DNA from: an uncultured Phocaeicola sp. | GTDB lineage: Bacteria; Bacteroidota; Bacteroidia; Bacteroidales; Bacteroidaceae | Assembly: GCA_944320605.1 (NCBI GenBank) | Contig: CALUIE010000013.1 | Coordinates: 1-45,788, forward strand | Direction of reading: 5' to 3' | Length of the DNA stretch: 45,788 bases | The notes under the pieces: model-generated | What the model was told of the DNA's origin: nothing | The model's input: only the letters and a program-made list of their open reading frames with translations | Databases searched by the model: none | Made by a program: the position numbers and the translations under genes | Shown here: piece by piece, positions 38,435 through 45,788 of the stretch | How the letters are laid out: every line of letters starts with the position of its first letter | Numbering within the stretch: position 1 is the first letter of the stretch

Positions 38435-39961
38435 ATGAAAATCAAACATTTATATATACCGATGATTGCCATGCTTATGTCTGCGTGTGGCAATAACTCT
38501 GATTACAGAAACGCGATACCGTCACGTTCGGCTGCCGTGGTGTCGATAGATATTAATTCTATATCGGAAAAAAGTGGACTGAGTGGAGAAACTGCAAACA
38601 AGGAACTCCTTGGCAGACTTGAGAATATGGTGAAGAGTGGTCTTGCCAGTTCTGAGGCCCTGATAGAAAAAATATTTAAAGATGCTACAGAAAGTGGTTT
38701 AGGACTTAAAGACAAGATTTATGTTTTTGCGGGCGAGCAGGCAAAAATAGGCGGTTTGCTGGTAAAGGTGACTGACAGCGACAAACTGGAAGATATTCTT
38801 GAGGTTTTGAGAAAGCAGCAGGTTTGCAGCCCGGTCAAAGAAACTGACGGGTGTAAATGGACCGTTATTGGCAGTTGGCTTATTGCATATAATGATGCAG
38901 CCTTGATTTTGGCTTCAGACAATAAGGGAGCTGAACCGCAAGGTCTCGTCAGACAGGCGTCTATGTGGTTAAGACAGAAAAAAGGTGAAGGCTTTTCTGC
39001 GACAGATGATTTTAAAGCTATAGAGAATAAAAACGGTGATCTCGTTTTGTGGAGCTCTCTTGAAGTATTGCCGCAGGAAGCGGTTTATCCTTTGACTATG
39101 GGAATATCTGCCGAACTTAAGCTAAAGGATGTGAAAGCCCTTTCCGTAGTTAGCTTTTTACCCGGAAAAACTGTCGTTGATGTTGAAACTATGATTTCGG
39201 ACAAAGTAGTAAAGAGTGCATTTGAAAAGAAACAGTTGGTAACTTCTGAAATTAAAGGAAATTATCTTGACATGTTCCCGTCGAATACTCCATTCTGGAT
39301 GACAGGAAACATAAAAGGAGGAGAATTCTATGATTTTTTGTGTGGAAACCCTGCTGTAAAACGTTTTTTTGAGAAATCAATGATTCCGTTGGATTTCCGT
39401 TCTGTGTTTTCTGCCATAAATGGTGATGTGGCTTTGGCTATGTCTGGTCCGGAAGGCAGAGAATTTATAGCATACGCCGATATAACATCTGATGATTTCC
39501 TGAGGTCTTTTGAAACACTTAAGTCGTTGGCTTCATTTACGGGAGGACAGGTAGTCCTGAAAAACTATGGCGACAAAGGATATGAATTTAAAACGTACAA
39601 TGGAAGTTTAGTTGGACTTCCGGCAGGTCCGGTCGCTCTTTGGATAGGGGTGAAAGATGGGAAACTTTATGTGACAAACAAGGAATCATTGATAGAACGC
39701 AGGGTGCTTGGCCTATCTCTGAGAAACCGTAAATGGGGAAACAGGGTAGAAGGACAGAGATTTTTCATGGTATCCGACTTGTCTTCGCTTAACCGTATAT
39801 TGGATCTTAAGCAGTTGAAAGGAACAATGCCGTCTATATTGGCGTTTTTCAGCGGACTTGATTATCTTACTGTAGAATCCGGTGACGGGAATAATGTACG
39901 TATAGAAATATTGATGAAGGATCAGAAAAGGAATCCTTTGACAATATTTTTGAATAATTGA
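38435..39961 (+). CDS. DUF4836-like lipoprotein
   Basis: 508 residues from ATG 38435, which gives a proper lipoprotein signal (MKIKHLYIPMIAMLMSAC, Cys18); an ATG at 38408 lies inside rsmE. The opening of the mature part, IPSRSAAVVSIDINSISEKSGL, and later repeats such as FMVSDLSSLNRILDLKQL fit the Bacteroidetes DUF4836 family as I know it, envelope lipoproteins of unknown role. It precedes an FtsE/FtsX-type ABC pair by 113 bp, most of which is the GTTCA/TGAAC array at 39973-40038. Some link with that transporter is possible, but the array and gap argue against simple co-transcription. Confidence 0.65.
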   Translation: MKIKHLYIPMIAMLMSACGNNSDYRNAIPSRSAAVVSIDINSISEKSGLSGETANKELLGRLENMVKSGLASSEALIEKIFKDATESGLGLKDKIYVFAGEQAKIGGLLVKVTDSDKLEDILEVLRKQQVCSPVKETDGCKWTVIGSWLIAYNDAALILASDNKGAEPQGLVRQASMWLRQKKGEGFSATDDFKAIENKNGDLVLWSSLEVLPQEAVYPLTMGISAELKLKDVKALSVVSFLPGKTVVDVETMISDKVVKSAFEKKQLVTSEIKGNYLDMFPSNTPFWMTGNIKGGEFYDFLCGNPAVKRFFEKSMIPLDFRSVFSAINGDVALAMSGPEGREFIAYADITSDDFLRSFETLKSLASFTGGQVVLKNYGDKGYEFKTYNGSLVGLPAGPVALWIGVKDGKLYVTNKESLIERRVLGLSLRNRKWGNRVEGQRFFMVSDLSSLNRILDLKQLKGTMPSILAFFSGLDYLTVESGDGNNVRIEILMKDQKRNPLTIFLNN

Positions 39962-39972
39962 TTTGTAAATGA

Positions 39973-40038
39973 GTTCAGAACACGTTCACCGCATGTTCAT
40001 CGTATGTTCAGTGAACGCCTTGTGAACATGCAGTGAAC
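39973..40038. repeat. Converging 11-bp-phased GTTCA x4 / TGAAC x3 array forming a long imperfect palindrome
   Basis: GTTCA starts at 39973, 39984, 39995 and 40006; TGAAC at 40012, 40023 and 40034, all in 11-bp steps within each set. The two sets meet at the palindrome GTTCAGTGAAC (40006-40016). CGTTCAC (39983-39989) pairs with GTGAACG (40033-40039) and GCATGTTCA (39991-39999) with TGAACATGC (40023-40031), with a 6x6 internal loop and a 1x1 mismatch. It starts 11 bp after the lipoprotein stop. Confidence 0.75.
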
Positions 40039-40074
40039 GGTAAATAATCAGCAATTAATAAAAAGTGTATTGAT

Positions 40075-40719
40075 GTGGAAAGAATAGAATTGGACGGCGT
40101 TATTCCCAAAGTGTTTTCGGATAAGGAACAGACAGGATCCGATGTTTGGAATAAGAAGATAATATTTGAAAAAGGGAAGTCGTATCTCATAGAAGCGGCA
40201 TCAGGTACAGGAAAATCGTCTTTGTGTAGTTTTATTTACGGATACAGGAAAGACTACGAAGGTACGCTTTCTTTTGACGGACGTGATGTAAGAATGTTTT
40301 CCGGTAGAGATTGGACTGTAATAAGGCAGAAAAACATTGGTATGATGTTTCAGGAACTACGACTTTTTCCGGAACTTACATCAATAGAGAATGTAATGTT
40401 AAAGAATAATCTTACGCAATTCAGGGATTTGGATAAAATAAAGACGTGGTTTTGTAGCCTGGGGATAGAGGATAAATGGTCAGAACCGGTTGGTAAAATG
40501 TCATTTGGACAACAACAGAGGGTGGCTTTTATGAGAATGCTGTGTCAGCCCGCAGATTTTCTTATTATGGACGAGCCTGTAAGTCATCTTGATGATGAAA
40601 ATGGCGGAATAATGGGACGGATGCTCGAACAGGAAATGAGTGAAAGAGGTGTAGGAGTGATTGTTACATCTATAGGACGTCGCTTGGAAATGAATTATAA
40701 TACAAAAATCAAACTGTAA
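40075..40719 (+). CDS. ABC transporter ATP-binding protein (FtsE/LolD type)
   Basis: 214 residues starting with GTG at 40075; the ATG two bases earlier is out of frame and stops at once. Walker A is AASGTGKSS (41-49), with Ala in the first Gly position; the Q-loop lies in MMFQELRLFPE; the signature is MSFGQQQR (142-149), a variant of LSGGQ; Walker B is FLIMDEP (162-168), followed by the D-loop SHLDD. It hydrolyses ATP for the membrane protein encoded 19 bp downstream. The length and close partner suggest the FtsE/LolD/MacB group that drives mechanical work on envelope components, not solute import. A GTTCA/TGAAC array lies directly upstream. Confidence 0.85.
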   Translation: MERIELDGVIPKVFSDKEQTGSDVWNKKIIFEKGKSYLIEAASGTGKSSLCSFIYGYRKDYEGTLSFDGRDVRMFSGRDWTVIRQKNIGMMFQELRLFPELTSIENVMLKNNLTQFRDLDKIKTWFCSLGIEDKWSEPVGKMSFGQQQRVAFMRMLCQPADFLIMDEPVSHLDDENGGIMGRMLEQEMSERGVGVIVTSIGRRLEMNYNTKIKL

Positions 40720-40738
40720 TATTAATAGAGGTAACAAG

Positions 40739-41917
40739 ATGCTTTGGAAATTATTGAGACAGCATGTCAGTATAGCACAGTTGGTTGGATTTTTTGTCGC
40801 GAATCTTTGTGGAATGGTCATTGTAATGTTGGGCATTCAGTTTTATAAGGATGTGTCGCCGGTATTTGCCGAGGAAGATGGTCTTATAAAAAAAGATTAT
40901 ATAGTTGTAACTAAGAAGGTAAGTACAATAGGTACGTTGACAGGTAAGAGCGGAACTTTTTCTTCATATGAGGTGGAAGATATGAAATTACAGCCTTTTA
41001 CGGTTAATGTAGGTCTTTTTCAGCCGGCACGATTCAAAGTCTCTGCCGGCCTTTCGTTTGGAGGTATGAATATGTCAACCGCTATGTTTCTTGAGTCGGT
41101 GCCTGATACTTTTGTAGATGTAAAGGCTGATGACTGGACATTCGTTGACGGACAGAAGGAGATACCTATAATAATTCCGCGTAATTATCTGAATCTTTAT
41201 AATTTCGGTTTTGCGCGTAGCAGGAATCTTCCACAACTGTCCGAGGGTATGATAGGAATGGTATCGCTTGATATAGTCCTTTCCGGTAATGGTATGAGGG
41301 AAATTAAGAAAGGACGCATAGTTGGTTTTTCCAACAGATTGAATACTATACTTGTTCCTGAGGCTTTTATGAATATTGCCAATGCTAAATATGGAGATGG
41401 TGGAGAATTACGTCCGTCAAGACTTATAATAGAGGTAAACAATCCTGCCGATGAAAGAATAGCACAATATTTTAATGAGAACGGTTATGAAACTGAAGAC
41501 AATAAACTTGATTCAGGACGTATTACGTGGTTCCTCAAGTTGGCTGTCGGTGTGGTGATGGCTGTAGGTCTGGTTATCAGTGTTCTTTCGTTTTATATAT
41601 TGCTTCTCAGCATTTACCTTATATTACAGAAAAATACGGATAAACTGGAAAATCTGCTTCTTATCGGTTACAGCCCATCGTATGTGGCAAAACCATATCA
41701 GATTCTTGCAGTATCCATGAACTTTTTGGTTTGGGGATTGTCTGTTGTTTTACTTCTGTTAATAAGAGAATGGTATTCTGATGTTCTTGAGGATATTATT
41801 GTAGGATTTGACGGCGGAAGTATCGTTCTTTCCTGTCTCGCAGGTATGCTTCTGTTTTTTATAGTTTCGGTTTATAATGTTATAGCAATAAGAAGAAAGA
41901 TAAATTCCATAATATAG
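40739..41917 (+). CDS. ABC transporter permease (FtsX/MacB-like)
   Basis: 392 residues. The layout is of the FtsX type: one membrane helix near the N-terminus (about 15-37), a large extracytoplasmic domain (about 45-260), then three helices at the C-terminus (about 268-295, 318-345 and 360-385). The loop after the second helix, YLILQKNTDKLENLLLIGYSP, is the cytoplasmic coupling region that meets the ATPase. It partners the ATPase encoded immediately upstream. The substrate is not evident; lipoprotein release, cell-wall hydrolase control or peptide efflux are all possible for this superfamily. No third component is present nearby. Confidence 0.75.
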   Translation: MLWKLLRQHVSIAQLVGFFVANLCGMVIVMLGIQFYKDVSPVFAEEDGLIKKDYIVVTKKVSTIGTLTGKSGTFSSYEVEDMKLQPFTVNVGLFQPARFKVSAGLSFGGMNMSTAMFLESVPDTFVDVKADDWTFVDGQKEIPIIIPRNYLNLYNFGFARSRNLPQLSEGMIGMVSLDIVLSGNGMREIKKGRIVGFSNRLNTILVPEAFMNIANAKYGDGGELRPSRLIIEVNNPADERIAQYFNENGYETEDNKLDSGRITWFLKLAVGVVMAVGLVISVLSFYILLLSIYLILQKNTDKLENLLLIGYSPSYVAKPYQILAVSMNFLVWGLSVVLLLLIREWYSDVLEDIIVGFDGGSIVLSCLAGMLLFFIVSVYNVIAIRRKINSII

Positions 41918-41939
41918 ATTGAAAATATGGTTTAAAAGT

Positions 41940-41966
41940 ATTTACATGATGTGATTATATGTAAAT
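41940..41966. other. Inverted repeat ATTTACAT-N11-ATGTAAAT upstream of the atp operon
   Basis: Eight-base arms at 41940-41947 and 41959-41966. It lies 23 bp after the permease stop and 94 bp before the atpD promoter. No T tract follows, so it may be an operator or a weak hairpin. Confidence 0.35.
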
Positions 41967-42059
41967 CATTATGGGATAATTCTCATATATTATGTCCTAT
42001 AACATTATCTAACGGCTAAAAAATGTTACTTGGAGATACACAATTAGATGATAAAATAT

Positions 42060-42067
42060 TAAATTTG
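42060..42067 (+). promoter_or_regulatory. Promoter -7 element of the atp operon (TAAATTTG)
   Basis: TAAATTTG matches TAnnTTTG and ends 38 bp before the atpD start at 42106. No TTTG at the expected -33 distance. Confidence 0.5.
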
Positions 42068-42102
42068 CGATATTCAATTAAGATAATTATTTAACAAATT
42101 AG

Positions 42103-43632
<1,530 letters not shown>

Positions 43633-43637
43633 CGACT

Positions 43638-43910
43638 ATGGACAGGAAGAATTTGAATCTGGTGATTATTTCGCCGGAGCGCACTCTCTTCGATGGTCCT
43701 GTCAACTGGGTGGAACTGCCGGGTGAACTTGGTAAATTCCAGGTGCTTGTAAACCACGCTCCAATAATATCTTCACTGAAAGAAGGTGAAGTGGTCTATC
43801 AGTGTGGCGAGGCACAGTACAGGGTGCAGAGAGATACGCAGAAATTGAAAATTACAGGAGGATTCGTTGAGGTTAAAGATAATTTGGTCTCAGTGTGTGT
43901 GGAATTATAA
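43638..43910 (+). CDS. atpC: ATP synthase F1 subunit epsilon, short form
   Basis: 90 residues, against 130-140 in most bacteria. The beta-sandwich domain is complete: LNLVIISPERTLFDGPVNWVELPGELGKFQVLVNHAPIISSLKEG, where the G-F-VL--HAP element is diagnostic. The two-helix C-terminal domain, which inhibits ATP hydrolysis in other bacteria, is absent; the stop follows the last strand (NLVSVCVEL). Short epsilon subunits are known in Bacteroidales, so this is not damage. The subunit still joins gamma to the c ring. It lies 5 bp after atpD. Confidence 0.9.
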   Translation: MDRKNLNLVIISPERTLFDGPVNWVELPGELGKFQVLVNHAPIISSLKEGEVVYQCGEAQYRVQRDTQKLKITGGFVEVKDNLVSVCVEL

Positions 43911-43929
43911 ACCGTAAAATCTGAAAAAC

Positions 43930-44349
43930 ATGTTTTTGCTTAAGGCAAAGAGGATATTTATAAAGAATATGACAATATTGACTTTGGTATTGTCGGCAGT
44001 GATAGGTTTGGTATATCATTTGTTTATACCTGATAAGTATTTTCCATGGTTCCCGGCTATCCCTGTTTTCTTTTACCTTTTCGGCCTTTTTTATATAAAC
44101 ATGTTTTCTTTGGCTTATCGGTTGGGAGAAGATAAAATGGTTCCACTGTTTTTGGTTTGCAAAGGAACGAAGTTTCTTGTCAGTGTGCTGATAGTCGTTA
44201 TATACTGTTTTGCGGTTAGGCATGAAATTTTGGCTTTTGTTGCAACATTCCTGGTATTCTATATATCTTTTCTCATATTTGAAACTGTATATTTTACAAA
44301 TATTGAGCTGAGGCTTAAAAAGAAGAAAAAACTAAAACAGAAACAATGA
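43930..44349 (+). CDS. Membrane protein of the atp operon (AtpI-like position)
   Basis: 139 residues with four predicted membrane helices (about 14-34, 39-58, 74-96 and 99-120) and a very basic C-terminus (RLKKKKKLKQKQ). It occupies the place of the AtpI/Atp1 protein, which helps c-ring assembly or metal uptake in other bacteria, but I see no conserved AtpI motif, so the name is not assigned. It starts 19 bp after atpC and overlaps atpB by 4 bp (ATGA at 44346-44349), which shows translational coupling within the operon. Confidence 0.75.
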   Translation: MFLLKAKRIFIKNMTILTLVLSAVIGLVYHLFIPDKYFPWFPAIPVFFYLFGLFYINMFSLAYRLGEDKMVPLFLVCKGTKFLVSVLIVVIYCFAVRHEILAFVATFLVFYISFLIFETVYFTNIELRLKKKKKLKQKQ

Positions 44350-45416
44350 AAAAAGTACGTTACATATGGACTTTGGTGTTACTGATGGTTTTTACATCGG
44401 GATTTGCATCAACAGACAGCTCTCATGAAGAGAGTGGTGATGTGGATGTTAATGAACTGGTGTTCGGACATATCAACGATGCCTACTCTTGGCATATTGT
44501 CAGCATAGGAGATGCTCATATCACAATACCGCTTCCGGTAATAGTGAAAAGCAGTACTGGATGGCATGTATTCTCTTCTGAGAAACTTGAAGAAGGTGAG
44601 TATGAAGGACTTTACATTGCCGAAGGTGGAACATACGACGGAAAGATAGTTGAACGCAATGCTGCGGGCGAAGAGGTTCGTCCTTTGGACATATCCATTA
44701 CAAAAAATGTTCTGGCACTTATGATAAACAGTGCCATATTGGTATGGATAGTGTTGGGATGTGCCAGATGGTATAAAAAACATCCTGTAGAAAACGGTGC
44801 TCCTAAAGGTGGAGTCGGCATGATAGAATCTGTGGTGCTAATGGTGTATAATGACGTAATAAAGGCATGTATAGGTCCTGATTACCAAAGATATGCTCCT
44901 TATTTGCTTACAGCTTTCTTCTTTATTCTTGTCAATAACCTTATGGGACTTATACCTTTTTTCCCGGGTGGAGCTAATGTTACCGGTAATATTGCTATAA
45001 CGCTTGTTCTGGCATTGGTTACTTTCTTTTTCACAAATGCTTTTGCTACCAAGGAATATTGGAAAGAGGTGTTCTGGCCGGAAGTTCCGGTTTGGCTTAA
45101 AGCCCCGGTACCTATGATGCCGGTTATAGAATTTTTCGGATTGTTCACCAAGCCGTTTGCATTGATGATACGTCTTTTTGCCAATATAATGGCAGGACAT
45201 GCAGCTATATTAAGCTTGTTGGCTATAATTTTCATAACAGTGAAGATTGGTCCTCTCATCAATGGCACAATGACATTCGTATCAGTTGCCTTCGGAATAT
45301 TCATGACAGCACTTGAAGTTCTGGTAGCTTTCATCCAAGCATACGTATTTACTATGCTTTCGGCTGTATTTATCGGCCTTTCTCGCGTAAAAGAAGAGAA
45401 AAAAGAAGAAAATTAA
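44346..45416 (+). CDS. atpB: ATP synthase F0 subunit a
   Basis: 356 residues, long for the family because of an N-terminal signal-like helix and an extracytoplasmic domain of about 90 residues (to about residue 115), usual in Bacteroidetes. The membrane core follows, with ALMIRLFANIMAGH holding the essential Arg276 that faces the c ring, and FIQAYVFTMLSAVFIGLS with the conserved Gln-Ala-Tyr-Val-Phe. It forms the two half-channels for the coupling ion. It is coupled to the preceding gene by a 4-bp overlap and is followed by atpE after 36 bp. Confidence 0.95.
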   Translation: MKKVRYIWTLVLLMVFTSGFASTDSSHEESGDVDVNELVFGHINDAYSWHIVSIGDAHITIPLPVIVKSSTGWHVFSSEKLEEGEYEGLYIAEGGTYDGKIVERNAAGEEVRPLDISITKNVLALMINSAILVWIVLGCARWYKKHPVENGAPKGGVGMIESVVLMVYNDVIKACIGPDYQRYAPYLLTAFFFILVNNLMGLIPFFPGGANVTGNIAITLVLALVTFFFTNAFATKEYWKEVFWPEVPVWLKAPVPMMPVIEFFGLFTKPFALMIRLFANIMAGHAAILSLLAIIFITVKIGPLINGTMTFVSVAFGIFMTALEVLVAFIQAYVFTMLSAVFIGLSRVKEEKKEEN

Positions 45417-45419
45417 TGA

Positions 45420-45707
<288 letters not shown>

Positions 45708-45717
45708 TATACAGCTT

Positions 45718-45788
45718 ATGGGATTGTTGACTCCGGATCCGGGGTTACTGTTTTGGATGGTAGTGGTATTCGGTATTGTCTTCTTTTT
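45718..45788 (+). CDS. atpF: ATP synthase F0 subunit b, N-terminal fragment
   Basis: ATG at 45718, 10 bp after atpE, opens a frame that runs off the window after 23 codons. The residues (MGLLTPDPGLLFWMVVVFGI) are the typical start of a Bacteroidetes b subunit, a short periplasmic end with PDPGL followed by the single membrane helix. Subunit b is the outer stalk that holds F1 to the membrane part. The place after atpE agrees with the operon order. Confidence 0.9.
   Translation, partial: MGLLTPDPGLLFWMVVVFGIVFF

Overview
The window looks like a chromosomal segment of a Bacteroidales bacterium (Bacteroidaceae-like; I cannot fix the genus). The evidence is the split F-type ATP synthase operon order (beta, epsilon, membrane protein, a, c, b), promoters of the TAnnTTTG type with little sign of Shine-Dalgarno sequences, and family content typical of the order (DUF4290, DUF4468, DUF3575, DUF4836-like, Mfa-like fimbrillins, DUF6175-like lipoprotein). 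No rRNA, tRNA, CRISPR array or insertion sequence was seen.

Layout. 1-97 is the tail of a membrane transporter. 98-425 has no gene but holds two 11-bp-phased motif arrays and two terminators. 426-5239 (minus) is a run of eight small genes: three lipoproteins at its distal end, and before them a tight five-gene cassette (65-aa protein, GNAT acetyltransferase, DUF6884-like protein, GIY-YIG nuclease-like protein, 51-aa basic protein). 5240-5986 has no gene but carries a strongly structured, U-tract-terminated RNA candidate and three further phased arrays around a 14-bp hairpin. Then come prmA, a PIN-domain toxin-antitoxin pair, a Gly/Trp/Tyr-rich exported protein, a FadL-type outer-membrane protein, a Mpi-like serine recombinase and a DarT/DarG toxin-antitoxin pair (10.9-13.5 kb). 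13.8-25.0 kb is a nine-gene type V (Mfa/Fim-like) pilus operon: two DUF3575 proteins, an anchor-type lipoprotein, four fimbrillin lipoproteins with candidate Arg processing sites, an OmpA-domain protein and an outer-membrane barrel. 25.0-36.4 kb is housekeeping: nadD, gmk and yicC on minus; tsaB, DUF4290, murA, rimM, an M23-like protein, dxr, rseP and an S9 peptidase on plus. 36.5-42 kb carries DUF4468, rsmE, a DUF4836-like lipoprotein and an FtsE/FtsX-type ABC pair. 42.1 kb to the end is the atp operon, cut inside atpF.

How the genes work together. The pilus operon has the parts for lipoprotein export, proteolytic maturation and surface assembly of a strand-exchange pilus. The accessory stretch 7.0-13.5 kb carries two toxin-antitoxin systems and an invertase. 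The 3.35-5.24 kb cassette pairs a nuclease-like fold with two possible modifying enzymes and is an unassigned candidate system.

The most unusual signal is a set of intergenic arrays in which a 5-6 bp core (TGAAC/GTTCA, or a TTNNAA/TTTAA-type core) recurs every 11 bp while the spacers vary. Seven arrays occur at four loci, and at each locus one lies within about 15 nt after a stop codon. In two loci a TGAAC array and a TTTAA-type array flank a hairpin sharing the 11-mer ACGCATAATGA. Separately, MurA carries Asp instead of the fosfomycin-target Cys, the M23 protein has lost one His of its HxH motif, and the ATP synthase epsilon subunit has only its beta-sandwich domain.
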